DNA from: JABFSC01 sp031389045
Lineage (GTDB): Bacteria > Desulfobacterota > Binatia > Bin18
Assembly: GCA_031389045.1 (NCBI GenBank)
Contig: JANMSE010000092.1
Coordinates: 1-8,940, forward strand
Length of the DNA: 8,940 nt
Reading direction: 5' to 3'
Shown here: positions 1 to 6,745 of the stretch, in pieces
How positions within the stretch are numbered: the first letter of the stretch is position 1
Layout: every line of letters begins with the position of its first letter
Translations under genes and position numbers: made by a program
Notes under the pieces: generated by a model
What the model saw: the letters and a program-made list of their open reading frames with translations, nothing else
Databases searched by the model: none
Told to the model about the DNA's origin: nothing

Positions 1-1040
1 AGCCCCAGGAGCAGGCCGCCTTTGGCATAGCCTTTGGCGCGCCGCAGTTCGGCGGCGGAGATCCCCTCGCGCGCGATGTCAGAGAGCGCGGCGCACGATA
101 ACTCGATCACCTTGGGCGCTGACTCGGTACTGGTCGCCGCATAGATGCCGAGATACCCAACCCCACGGTAGGCCGAGAGAAACGAGGAGACGTCATACAC
201 CAGCCCCCGACGCTCGCGAATCTCTTGAAAGAGACGCGAACTCATGCCGCCACCAAGAGCGGTGTGGAGCAAATAGGCCGCGTACCACGCCGGGTCTTCC
301 ACCGACACACACGGCACCCCAAGACAGAGATGCGTCTGCTCAAGATCACGCCGGTGCGGGTAAAAGCCTGGACAGGCAACCGGTGGCGCGCTTGGCACGA
401 TGGTGGCTTTGCCTGTGAGCGCCGAGAGCGCTGGGCCAAACTGGTCACAGACCTCGTCGTGCCGCGCTCCACCCGCCATCGCCACCACAATCCGGTCTGG
501 TCGATAACGATGCTCCATGTAACGCAGAAAATCTCCACGCTGGAAGCGTGACACCCCCGCCGCCGTCCCGGAAATGGGCCAGCTCAGCGGATGGCCGCGC
601 CAGTAGTCGAGATGGAACAAGTCGTGAATGAGGTCGTCTGGCGTGTCTTCAATCTGGGCGATTTCTTGGCAGATCACTGATCGCTCGCGTTCGATCTCCA
701 CGTCATCGAACCGCGAGTGCAAGAAGACATCGGTCAGTAAATCGAAGGCGAGTGGCAGGTGCTCCGGGAGCACCTTGGCGTAGTAGCAGGTGTATTCTTT
801 CGAGGTAAACGCATCGAGCACGCCACCCACCGCGTCGATCTCCTCGGCGATGGCGGCGGCGGTGCGGCGTTCAGTGCCCTTGAAGAAGAGATGTTCGAGG
901 AAATGGGCGATGCCGTTTTCTTCGGGCGCTTCGTCGCGCGAGCCGTTCTCAACCCAGATCCCAACGGTCACCGAGGGCATGCCTGGCATCTCTTCCGATA
1001 CCAGGCGCACCCCGTTCTCAAGGATCGTGCGGTGCATCAT
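1..1040 (-). CDS. M16 family zinc metallopeptidase (insulinase/processing-peptidase-like), C-terminus cut off by window edge
   Basis: The frame is open from ATG 1040 to the window edge, 346 codons without a stop. The N-terminus (MMHRTILENGVRLVSEEMPG) is typical of single-domain bacterial M16 peptidases. The inverted zinc motif HxxEH is H46-F-L-E49-H50, and the third zinc ligand is probably E126 (in CQEI), 76 residues after H50, the spacing seen in mitochondrial processing peptidase beta. The second half carries the conserved REIR-like segment RERRGLVYDVSSF near residue 270. Family members run to about 410-430 residues, so roughly 70-80 are missing here. The ATG follows the pnp TAA with no gap, so the gene is probably translated by coupling; a second ATG follows at once. 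M16 genes next to pnp are common in bacteria. The substrate is unknown. The family call is safe; a specific name such as mlpA is not justified. Confidence 0.93.
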   Translation of the reverse strand, partial: MMHRTILENGVRLVSEEMPGMPSVTVGIWVENGSRDEAPEENGIAHFLEHLFFKGTERRTAAAIAEEIDAVGGVLDAFTSKEYTCYYAKVLPEHLPLAFDLLTDVFLHSRFDDVEIERERSVICQEIAQIEDTPDDLIHDLFHLDYWRGHPLSWPISGTAAGVSRFQRGDFLRYMEHRYRPDRIVVAMAGGARHDEVCDQFGPALSALTGKATIVPSAPPVACPGFYPHRRDLEQTHLCLGVPCVSVEDPAWYAAYLLHTALGGGMSSRLFQEIRERRGLVYDVSSFLSAYRGVGYLGIYAATSTESAPKVIELSCAALSDIAREGISAAELRRAKGYAKGGLLLG

Positions 1041-3149
1041 TTAGTTGGTCCCGCTGTCCGCCCCTTGTGTTTCTTGCAGCGCTTCGCGGTGGCTCAGGCG
1101 AATTTTCCCTTGCCGGTCGATTTCGAGCACCTTGACCATGATCTCGTCGCCTTCCTCGACCACATCCTCCACGCGACGCACACGCCCACCGGTGCCGAGT
1201 TGCGAGATATGCACGAGCCCATCCGTCCCTGGCAGGATTTCGACGAACGCGCCAAAATCCATGATCTTGCGCACAGTGCCCTTGTAAATCTTGCCGATCT
1301 CCGCCTCGGCCGTGATGCGGTTGATGCGCGCGATGGCCTTGCTCATCGCCTCACCATCGGCGGACGCGATCACGACGGTGCCATCATCCTCAACGTCAAT
1401 CTTCACGCCGGTCTCTTCGATAATCGAGCGAATCATCTTGCCACCTGGGCCGATGAGGTCGCGGATTTTTTCGGGCTTCACCTTCATCGTGGTGATGCGT
1501 GGCGCATAGCCCGACACATCCTCACGCGCGACCTCCAACACTTTCATCATCTGCTCAAGAATGAACAACCGCCCGTCACGCGCCTGATACAAGGCTTGTT
1601 GCATAACTTCCTTGGTCACCCCGGCGATTTTGATGTCCATCTGTAACGCGGTGATGCCTTGGGCGGTGCCCGCGACCTTGAAGTCCATATCGCCCAGATG
1701 ATCCTCGTCGCCGAGAATATCGCTGAGCACGCGGACCGCTTCGCCTTCCTTAATCAGCCCCATCGCGATCCCAGCCACCGGCGCTTTAATCGGCACGCCG
1801 GCATCCATCAGGGACATCGTGCCACCACAGACGGTCGCCATTGAGGAGGAGCCGTTGGACTCCAGCACTTCGGACACGATGCGCACGGTATACGGAAAGT
1901 CGCTTCCTTCAGGCATCACGGCTTGCAAGGCCCGCTCGGCCAAGGCTCCGTGCCCGATCTCGCGGCGACCAGGACCGCGTAAAGGCCGGACCTCGCCCAC
2001 ACTGAAGGCGGGGAAATTGTAGTGCAGCATGAACTTCTTGAACTGCTCGCCCACGAGCGCATCCACGCGTTGTTCATCCGCCGCCGTGCCCAGCGTGGCG
2101 ATGACCAACGCTTGCGTCTCACCACGAGTGAACAGGGCCGATCCATGTGTCCGGGGCAGGACCCCGACTTCGCACGTGATCGGACGAATATCGGATAAAC
2201 CACGCCCATCGACGCGGCGATGTTCGCGCACGACCAGCATGCGCAGCGCTTCGCCTTCCAACTCTTCGAGCACCTTATCAACATCATGCCCACGATCAGG
2301 ATACTCTTCCGCCAGCGCGGCTTTCACCGCTTGTTTGGCGTTCGCGACTGCGGTGCGCCGTTCGAATTTGCCGGAGACGAGCAAGCCCGCTTCGAGCTTT
2401 CCGGCCACGAGGCCACGAACCCGTTCGATCAAGGCGGTATCACGCGGCACCACGACGACGGGCCGTTTTGGCTTGCCGACTACGCGAGCGATTTCATCTT
2501 GCACATCAAGAATCGGTTTCACGGATTCCTGAGCCAGGAAGAGCGCCTCCAGCATGTCCTCTTCGGACACGGCGTTCGCGCCGCCTTCCACCATGATGAT
2601 CATGTTGCGACCCGCCGCCACGAAGAGGTTGATGTCACTCTCGTCGAGTTGGCTTTGCAGGGGGTTCACGGTCATCACGCCACGCAGGCGACCGATACGC
2701 ACCCCGGCGATGGGGCCACCAAAGGGGATGTCCGACACCTGAAGGGCAGCCGAGGCCCCAATCATCGCGAGGGTATCGGCATCGTTTTCCCGATCCACCG
2801 AAAGCACCGAAGCGACCACTTGGGTCTCGCAGAAAAAGCCATCAGGAAATAACGGACGGAGGGCACGGTCGACTAAGCGGGAGGTGAGGATTTCGCGTTC
2901 CGAAGGGCGACCTTCGCGTTTGAAGAAGCCGCCGGGAATTTTGCCCGCCGCGAAGGTGCGTTCTTGATAATCAACAGTGAGGGGGAAGAAGTCGATGCCG
3001 ACGCGGGCGGAGTCCGTCGCCGTCGCGGTGACGAGGACGACTGTTTCTCCGTAAGTGACGATGGCCGCGCCGCTCGCCTGTTTCGCCATGCGGCCAGTTT
3101 CGATACTCAACGGCCGCCCATAAAATTCCATTTCTATTTTCTTATACAT
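1041..3149 (-). CDS. pnp: polyribonucleotide nucleotidyltransferase (PNPase)
   Basis: This is a 702-residue protein, the usual length for the family. It degrades RNA 3' to 5' by phosphorolysis and is a trimer, often with the degradosome. Domains in order: first RNase PH domain (about 8-225, with the FFKREGRPSE loop at 75-84), a helical linker (about 240-305), second RNase PH domain (about 310-545) with the phosphate-binding SNGSSSMA at 431-438 and the acidic catalytic cluster D481-E-D483...D487-M-D489, KH domain (about 553-612, GPGG loop at 567-570), and S1 RNA-binding domain (617-688). All expected active-site elements are present. The start is ATG 3149, with a GGGGAG 12-17 nt upstream; ATG 3131 (residue 7) is a possible alternative. 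It lies 75 bp after rpsO, the usual order, and a hairpin precedes the start. Confidence 0.97.
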   Translation of the reverse strand: MYKKIEMEFYGRPLSIETGRMAKQASGAAIVTYGETVVLVTATATDSARVGIDFFPLTVDYQERTFAAGKIPGGFFKREGRPSEREILTSRLVDRALRPLFPDGFFCETQVVASVLSVDRENDADTLAMIGASAALQVSDIPFGGPIAGVRIGRLRGVMTVNPLQSQLDESDINLFVAAGRNMIIMVEGGANAVSEEDMLEALFLAQESVKPILDVQDEIARVVGKPKRPVVVVPRDTALIERVRGLVAGKLEAGLLVSGKFERRTAVANAKQAVKAALAEEYPDRGHDVDKVLEELEGEALRMLVVREHRRVDGRGLSDIRPITCEVGVLPRTHGSALFTRGETQALVIATLGTAADEQRVDALVGEQFKKFMLHYNFPAFSVGEVRPLRGPGRREIGHGALAERALQAVMPEGSDFPYTVRIVSEVLESNGSSSMATVCGGTMSLMDAGVPIKAPVAGIAMGLIKEGEAVRVLSDILGDEDHLGDMDFKVAGTAQGITALQMDIKIAGVTKEVMQQALYQARDGRLFILEQMMKVLEVAREDVSGYAPRITTMKVKPEKIRDLIGPGGKMIRSIIEETGVKIDVEDDGTVVIASADGEAMSKAIARINRITAEAEIGKIYKGTVRKIMDFGAFVEILPGTDGLVHISQLGTGGRVRRVEDVVEEGDEIMVKVLEIDRQGKIRLSHREALQETQGADSGTN

Positions 3150-3168
3150 ATACCTATACGACTCCCCA

Positions 3169-3186
3169 GCGCTTCATACGAAGCGC
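3169..3186 (-). promoter_or_regulatory. hairpin in the rpsO-pnp spacer, candidate pnp autoregulation element
   Basis: A perfect 7-bp inverted repeat (GCGCTTC, 4-nt loop, GAAGCGC) lies 19 nt upstream of the pnp ATG. GGGGAG follows right after the stem and may act as the ribosome binding site. No U-run follows the stem, so it is not an intrinsic terminator. In E. coli a longer stem in the pnp leader is cut by RNase III and used by PNPase to control its own message. The position here fits a similar role, but the stem is much shorter and the role is inferred. Confidence 0.45.
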
Positions 3187-3224
3187 GGTTGCGAGACACT
3201 GTCAGAAGGGCGGTGGCGGCAGGA

Positions 3225-3500
3225 TTAGCGGCGCAATCCGAGGCTTTTGATGAGATCGCGGTAGCGGGTGTGATCGACTCCACGGAGGTAATCCAACAGC
3301 CGTCGCCGTTGCCCAACCATTTTGAGGAGCCCGCGTCGGGAGAGATGGTCTTTGGCGTGAGTTTTGAAATGTCCGGTCAGATGAATGATGCGCTTCGTCA
3401 AGAGCGCGACTTGTACTTCGGGGGAGCCGGTGTCTGTATCGTGACGACGGTACTGTTGCATCGTCTCGGCTCTGCGCCCTACCTCCTGCATGTTGCTCAT
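3225..3500 (-). CDS. rpsO: 30S ribosomal protein S15
   Basis: The protein has 91 residues against a usual 88-89. It is a primary 16S rRNA-binding protein of the platform region of the 30S subunit. The core is intact: DTGSPEVQVALLTKRI (about 22-38), then HLTGHFKTHAKDHLSRRGLL, then RRRLLDYL and the C-terminal RYRDLIKSLGLRR. The start is ATG 3500, preceded by a strong AAGGAG five nt upstream, which decides it. The first 15 residues (MSNMQEVGRRAETMQ) do not resemble the common MALTxExK start and carry extra arginines, but helix 1 rejoins the consensus at QQYRRHDTDTGS. It sits between truB and pnp, the standard order. Confidence 0.97.
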   Translation of the reverse strand: MSNMQEVGRRAETMQQYRRHDTDTGSPEVQVALLTKRIIHLTGHFKTHAKDHLSRRGLLKMVGQRRRLLDYLRGVDHTRYRDLIKSLGLRR

Positions 3501-3507
3501 TGCTTCT

Positions 3508-3513
3508 CCTTAC
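3508..3513 (-). promoter_or_regulatory. ribosome binding site of rpsO and the truB-rpsO spacer
   Basis: The spacer (3501-3560) reads AAGGAG five nt before the rpsO ATG on the minus strand. This is by far the clearest Shine-Dalgarno sequence in the operon, fitting a gene needed at high level. I see no convincing -35/-10 pair or terminator in the 60-bp spacer, so rpsO is probably read through from truB. Confidence 0.6.
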
Positions 3514-3560
3514 GTAGTGTTACTTGATTTGTGTCCCGAACCTCTTACCACGGCCACCCC

Positions 3561-4460
3561 TCACTGTAAAGCTGAAAACACGCGCAGGAGCTGCCATTGC
3601 CCGTCACGGTAGTGCGCCATCGCGACCAGCGTCCCGTTAGGTCCCACCAGTTGGGTCGGTTCGTTGAGGTCATTCGGTTGTGCGAGCACCTGAGACAAGA
3701 CCGCCTGCCGCCCTTGCCGCACGAGGGTCTCGACTTCGGTGGTGATAGGCACCGCTGGATACTGGTGTAGTGCCGTTGTCAGCGAGAGGACCGGCAAGGC
3801 CCCTCGCGCCAAGAGCGGCGCGCATTGGTCGAGGGGAATCGTCCGCGTGATGTCAAAGGGACCGAACCCCGTCCGGCGCAGGGTCGCGAGATGCGCCCCA
3901 CATCCCAGCGCTTGGCCAATGTCCAGGGCTAACGTGCGGATGTAGGTCCCTTTGGAACAGACCAGGGAAAACTGGAGCAGCCCGTCTTCAATCGCGTCGA
4001 GCACGAATTGCTCAATCACGATTTTGCGCGGCTCGCGTTCGATCTCCACGCCTTGGCGGGCCAGTTTATACAAAGGGGTGCCCTGATGTTTGAGCGCGGA
4101 GTACATCGGCGGAGTTTGCCACGATTCACCGGAGAAGCGGTGCACCAGCGCTTGCAACATCTCTGGCGAGAGCGCGGGCACGGGGGCGGTACGGGTGACG
4201 GTGCCGGTGAGGTCGTAGGTGTCGGTCTCGGACCCAAGGCGAATCGTGCCTTGGTAGGCTTTGCGCTCGACCATGAGGAACTGGGCGATTTTGGTGCCTT
4301 CGCCCAAACAGATCGGGAGGAGTCCACTCGCGAAGGGATCAAGCGTGCCGAGATGGCCCACGCGGTCCGCGGCGAGGGTCTTTTTGACCGTGCGCACCAC
4401 CGCGGCGGAGGTCATCCCTTCGGACTTATCAATGAGGAGAATGCCGTGCAGCGGAGTCAC
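3561..4460 (-). CDS. truB: tRNA pseudouridine(55) synthase TruB
   Basis: The protein has 299 residues, normal for bacterial TruB. It converts U55 in the T-loop of tRNAs to pseudouridine and also helps tRNA folding. The catalytic motif is HLGTLDPFASGLLPI, with the nucleophile D41. The N-terminal GILLIDKSEGMTSAAVV matches the family KPxGxTS segment, with S14-E replacing the usual P-x. KAYQGTIRLGSETDTYD (about 67-83) and VVCSKGTYIRTLA-like CSKGTYIRTLALDIG (about 168-182) are also conserved. The last 60 residues form the expected PUA-like tail (VRQGRQA... LVAMAHYRDGQWQLLRVF). The start codon is GTG at 4460, and GTGA overlaps the rbfA stop by 4 nt, implying translational coupling. Confidence 0.96.
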   Translation of the reverse strand: MTPLHGILLIDKSEGMTSAAVVRTVKKTLAADRVGHLGTLDPFASGLLPICLGEGTKIAQFLMVERKAYQGTIRLGSETDTYDLTGTVTRTAPVPALSPEMLQALVHRFSGESWQTPPMYSALKHQGTPLYKLARQGVEIEREPRKIVIEQFVLDAIEDGLLQFSLVCSKGTYIRTLALDIGQALGCGAHLATLRRTGFGPFDITRTIPLDQCAPLLARGALPVLSLTTALHQYPAVPITTEVETLVRQGRQAVLSQVLAQPNDLNEPTQLVGPNGTLVAMAHYRDGQWQLLRVFSALQ

Positions 4461-4807
4461 TCGTGCTTTTCTTGTTCAACCTGTCGCAGCAAACTTTCGA
4501 GGCGGTTGGCTTTTTCCAGGGTGGTGTCGTAGAGGAACCGCAGTTCGGGCGTATGGCGCAGTTGCAGGCGGGTGGAGATTTGGCGCTTGATGTAGCCGAC
4601 GGCGCTTTTGAGTCCGGCGAGCGCGTCCTCGTGGTCGTCAGGCTGCAATGTGGAGAAATAGATTTTCGCCAGCTTGAGGTCTGGGGTGACATCGACAGCG
4701 GTCAAGGTAACGCCTTCAACACGCGGGTCTTTGACTTCGCGTCGTACAATGTCGGCGACGGTCTCGTGGAGCAGACCGCGTACTCGTTCTGGGCGGCGGG
4801 AGGGCAT
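4457..4807 (-). CDS. rbfA: 30S ribosome-binding factor A
   Basis: The protein has 116 residues, typical of RbfA, a single KH-fold protein that binds the 30S subunit near helix 1 and the 5' end of 16S rRNA during late maturation and cold adaptation. Diagnostic segments are SRRPERVRGLLHETVADIV at the start, REVKDPRVEGVTLTAVDVTPDLKLAKIYFS in the centre, and LQLRHTPELRFLYDTTLEKANRLESLL at the end. The start is ATG 4807: stops TGA and TAA lie in frame 9-15 nt upstream, so it cannot extend far. No Shine-Dalgarno sequence is visible before it (the leader reads AACGATTTATT). It is the first gene of the operon in this window; infB, its frequent upstream neighbour, is absent here. Confidence 0.96.
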   Translation of the reverse strand: MPSRRPERVRGLLHETVADIVRREVKDPRVEGVTLTAVDVTPDLKLAKIYFSTLQPDDHEDALAGLKSAVGYIKRQISTRLQLRHTPELRFLYDTTLEKANRLESLLRQVEQEKHE

Positions 4808-4938
4808 AATAAATCGTTATCAGTTGTCCGGGAGTCTCAGCGTCTATAGGCGTCTAAAAGACGGAGGGTTCCGATGTCTATGATCGCGGCACCCTACATG
4901 CTCATTCTCGGAGACGCAAGGCTGATGGTAAGGCGCGG
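4808..4938. other. spacer between the yidD remnant and rbfA; likely site of the operon promoter, none clearly seen
   Basis: This 131-bp stretch has no gene. On the minus strand the best promoter candidate is TTGCGT, 17 nt, TAGGGT (about 4891-4919), which is weak. A 13-bp palindrome (CGTCT-AAA-AGACG, 4851-4863) overlaps a 10-bp direct repeat GCGTCTA (4840-4846 and 4850-4856), which could bind a regulator. There is no attC core box and no U-tailed hairpin. Transcription may therefore read from the accessory region into rbfA. Confidence 0.35.
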
Positions 4939-5306
4939 TTATGGAGAACAGTCGCAGGGCAAGTCGAAATCAATCGGACCATCGCAACCTCCGTCATAAG
5001 GAATGAGATCACAAGGATTACAGTCACAGTAATCCCACCAGCGATGCTTTTGGTGGCTGGGTTTCGATTCCTCCGAGCCGACGGAAGGAGCAGAGGTCAG
5101 CCCTTGGTACGCCACCCGACAACGCGCGAGCTGTTTTGGGAGGGCCTTCCAGAGTGCCACGACTCCGAGACGTAAGGTCATGCGACGGGCGTACTCCGAA
5201 CAGGATGAACGTCCGTGGCGTATCGATATGCGCAACGGAATCCTTTGTACGGGGAGATGTAACGCTGGTACACGGAGATGATCGCGATTGCTAGGTATCG
5301 AAGCAT
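4939..5306 (-). pseudogene. yidD: YidD-like membrane protein insertion efficiency factor, broken by one frameshift
   Basis: YidD is a small protein that aids Sec/YidC-dependent insertion of inner-membrane proteins. Reading from ATG 5306 gives MLRYLAIAIISVYQRYISPY, then KGFRCAYRYAT, the amphipathic start of the family. The frame then fails; the continuation is found in a neighbouring frame from 5211 on as RSSCSEYARRMTLRLGVVAL, then WKALPKQLARCR. Adding one G to the GG at 5213-5214 restores CAYRYATGRSSCSEYA and a 122-residue protein with the three conserved cysteines. The tail is Cys/Asp-rich (DYCDCNPCD ... GGCDG ... LPCDCSP, six Cys), as in longer YidD relatives. A good ribosome site (GAGGTG, 8 nt before ATG) supports the start. 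It could be a true pseudogene, a programmed shift or an assembly error. Reading only the downstream frame gives a 125-codon stretch starting at 5316 that lacks the family's N-terminus. Confidence 0.8.
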
Positions 5307-5401
5307 GTAGCACCACCTCACACGCCCGCAGTCCCGCTTACCCGCGTCTCGCGGCGTGTTCAGCGTCGCCAGGGGACGGCGCTGCGGTAACGTGGCCGAT
5401 T

Positions 5402-5446
5402 TCAGAACTGGTCGAGATCCAAAGGGTTCGCGTGCCCTGAAGACAT
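5402..5446 (-). CDS. possible 14-codon leader peptide or gene remnant
   Basis: ATG 5446 is preceded by a strong AGGAGAGGG about 5 nt upstream and opens a 14-residue frame, MSSGHANPLDLDQF, ending at TGA 5402. It lies in the otherwise gene-free 5307-5492 stretch between attC1 and the yidD remnant. I do not recognise it. It may be the start of a decayed gene or a short leader. The strong ribosome site is the only support. Confidence 0.2.
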   Translation of the reverse strand: MSSGHANPLDLDQF

Positions 5447-5492
5447 GACTACCCTCTCCTGTGCTGTTGTCCGCCCTCTCTCTTCGTTGCGC

Positions 5493-5580
5493 GCCTAACG
5501 CCAGGTTTCAGGCGCGGCGAAGAGCGGGAGCGAGGCACGAGCGGACGCTCTTCGCCGTCGCCTGCAAACCCTTGTTAGAT
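5493..5580 (-). other. attC: attC recombination site 1 (88 bp), 3' end of the cupin cassette
   Basis: Read on the minus strand, it starts with the R'' box ATCTAAC (5580-5574) and ends with the R' box GTTAGGC (5499-5493), both matching RYYYAAC and GTTRRRY. The interior is an imperfect palindrome: GGTTTgCAGGCGaCGGCGAAG in one arm pairs with the complement of GGTTTCAGGCGCGGCGAAG in the other, leaving two unpaired bases in the first arm, as expected for the extrahelical bases integrases use. The cupin stop TAA (5577-5575) lies inside the R'' box. Crossover would fall after G5499. Confidence 0.88.
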
Positions 5581-6393
5581 GACTCGCCAGATACTTGGCA
5601 TGACCAAAGCTAGTTTTTGCATAGCCCCTTGGGTGTCCAATCGGTCACCGGCGCCCGAAGGCTGGGATGATTCGTGCAGGATAAGCACGAGCGAGCGGCG
5701 CTGCTCGGTCCCGGTGGCTGTGAGGTGCATCGGCGGGCCGGCCGGTACGATGGTGCTTTCTCCTGCGTGTCCAACGATTTTGCCGTCGGGCGTCTCCAAG
5801 CATACTTCCCCGGCCGTGGTGTACCACGCCTCGGGTCCCGGATGCCGATGGACAGGCGACGTCATGCCGGGAGTGAAGATCGCTTCCATGTATCGGGCGG
5901 TGTATTTGTCCCCCGACTTCACCAGGAGCGGGCCGATTTCCGCCACGCGCACGCCACCCTGTGGACGCCACCCGGCCTCACCGATGGTGAACAGCCAGAC
6001 TTTTCCCAGTGCCTCAATGACGGTTCCGTGCGGTCCCTTGGCCGCCTCCGCTGCGGCACGGCTGGGATAGCTGTCCAGATGCCAGAAGACCGCCGCCTGG
6101 GATAGTTCGCCAAGCGGCACGGCGGCCATGATCCAGCATCCCACCTCGCCGGTCCGCTCGCTGACCGGCTTGCAAGCTGACCCCCCTTGCGCCAGCACTT
6201 GCTCGCCTGTTGCCAGCGCCATGAGCGACCACACGATGGCCACCAGTGCGCCACGTGCACGCCACCATGACACTTGCGGCGTCGCCTGGGCCATGCCTGG
6301 AGTCGAGAGCGTGGCCGCGGTGAGGCCGCACACGGTCTCTCGATTCCTGAAACCCTTGACCGCCCCCTTTAGCTTGCCCCTACCCACTACCAT
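5575..6393 (-). CDS. cupin-domain protein, predicted exported or membrane-anchored
   Basis: The protein has 272 residues with a C-terminal cupin beta-barrel. Motif 1 fits G-x5-HxH-x3-E-x6-G exactly: G176, H182, H184, E188, G195. Motif 2 is G211...P217-A-G219...H223. The four metal ligands (H182, H184, E188, H223) are all present, so a metal-dependent enzyme or binding role is likely, substrate unknown. Ahead of it lie a conserved-looking segment SACKPVSERTGEVGCWIM (72-89) with two cysteines and the stretch KVWLFTIGEAGWRP. Residues 49-61 are hydrophobic after R45/R47 and end near VLAQ, which looks like a Sec signal or anchor, although the 45-residue lead-in is long. AGGAGG 8 nt before ATG 6393 fixes the start; M34 lacks a ribosome site. 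Its stop lies inside attC1. I do not know a characterised member. Confidence 0.85.
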   Translation of the reverse strand: MVVGRGKLKGAVKGFRNRETVCGLTAATLSTPGMAQATPQVSWWRARGALVAIVWSLMALATGEQVLAQGGSACKPVSERTGEVGCWIMAAVPLGELSQAAVFWHLDSYPSRAAAEAAKGPHGTVIEALGKVWLFTIGEAGWRPQGGVRVAEIGPLLVKSGDKYTARYMEAIFTPGMTSPVHRHPGPEAWYTTAGEVCLETPDGKIVGHAGESTIVPAGPPMHLTATGTEQRRSLVLILHESSQPSGAGDRLDTQGAMQKLALVMPSIWRVI

Positions 6394-6400
6394 AATGATT

Positions 6401-6406
6401 GCCTCC
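6401..6406 (-). promoter_or_regulatory. ribosome binding site of the cupin cassette gene
   Basis: AGGAGG lies 8 nt ahead of ATG 6393 and just 12-17 nt inside the cassette border (the TTAGAT of attC2). A strong ribosome site this close to the crossover point is typical of cassettes that rely on an external promoter. Confidence 0.75.
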
Positions 6407-6412
6407 TATGTC

Positions 6413-6511
6413 ATCTAACGCCCAAGCGCACCGCGAGCTGCCCACACGCCGCCCTTCAGCTTCATTCCAATCCGCCACAGGGCAGCGATGCGGTGGCGCG
6501 TCTGGTTAGGC
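6413..6511 (-). other. attC: attC recombination site 2 (99 bp), 3' end of the brnTA cassette
   Basis: On the minus strand it runs from R'' GCCTAAC (6511-6505) to R' GTTAGAT (6419-6413). The arms GCGCCACCGCATCGCTGCCC and the complement of GGGCAGCTCGCGGTGCGC pair imperfectly, with extra bases in the first arm, the same asymmetry as attC1. The antitoxin stop TAA (6508-6506) lies inside R''. It shares a 21-bp identical stretch (6480-6500) with attC3. Confidence 0.88.
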
Positions 6512-6745
6512 ATCGCCCTTTGTCTCTTCAAGCGTTGGCTTGCTGGACTTCGTAATCCGAATGAGAAACCGAAGCGCTTCATTCACTGCTTCGGCACTTG
6601 GAAACAGCTCCGCTACATCCGGTTCTAACCGAATCACTTCCCCGCCGAAACTTTTCCGCCCCGGCCCTAACCGGCGCACCTCTAACTTCTTGAGATCGTA
6701 TTCAGGCCGAAGCTCATCTTCCATTGCAGTCTTATCCTTTTTCAT
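6506..6745 (-). CDS. brnA: BrnA-type antitoxin (ribbon-helix-helix-like DNA-binding protein)
   Basis: The preferred start is ATG 6745, giving 79 residues (MKKDKTAMEDELRPEYDLKK onwards) that overlap the toxin gene by 14 nt. A longer frame from 6781 would overlap by 50 nt and add 12 residues unlike the family; ATG 6724 (residue 8) is a shorter option. ELRPEYDL followed by a short basic stretch (RRLGPGRKSFGG) is the usual N-terminus of antitoxins paired with BrnT. EVIRLEPDVAELFPSAEAVN with EALRFLIR (about 35-62) fits a degenerate ribbon-helix-helix: a strand, then two helices. The protein should bind and neutralise the BrnT RNase and repress the shared promoter. It ends inside attC2. The sequence is not the textbook BrnA of Brucella, so the symbol is by context. 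Confidence 0.75.
   Translation of the reverse strand: MKKDKTAMEDELRPEYDLKKLEVRRLGPGRKSFGGEVIRLEPDVAELFPSAEAVNEALRFLIRITKSSKPTLEETKGDA

Larger units (their letters stand above)
5499..6418 (-). mobile_element. integron gene cassette carrying the cupin gene
   Basis: This is the segment between the predicted crossover points of attC2 and attC1 on the minus strand, about 920 bp. It holds one gene, starting 25 nt after the upstream crossover with AGGAGG in between, and ends in attC1. There is no room for a promoter ahead of the gene, as is usual for cassettes, so expression would depend on read-through, possibly from the brnTA promoter. Confidence 0.8.

Noticed and set aside
759..1646. Long open frame on the plus strand (295 codons) across the pnp end and the M16 gene
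   Set aside because: It is antisense to two strongly supported genes and its His/Asp-rich product resembles no family; high GC keeps such frames open.
2220..2852. Plus-strand frame of 210 codons inside pnp
   Set aside because: It lies wholly within the conserved PNPase gene and its product is a complement artefact.
4851..4863. Palindrome CGTCT-AAA-AGACG as a transcription terminator before rbfA
   Set aside because: The stem is only 5 bp and no U-run follows on either strand.
5645..6331. Several overlapping frames of about 105-145 codons on both strands inside the cupin gene
   Set aside because: They are out-of-frame shadows; only the frame with AGGAGG, intact cupin motifs and a stop in attC1 is credible.
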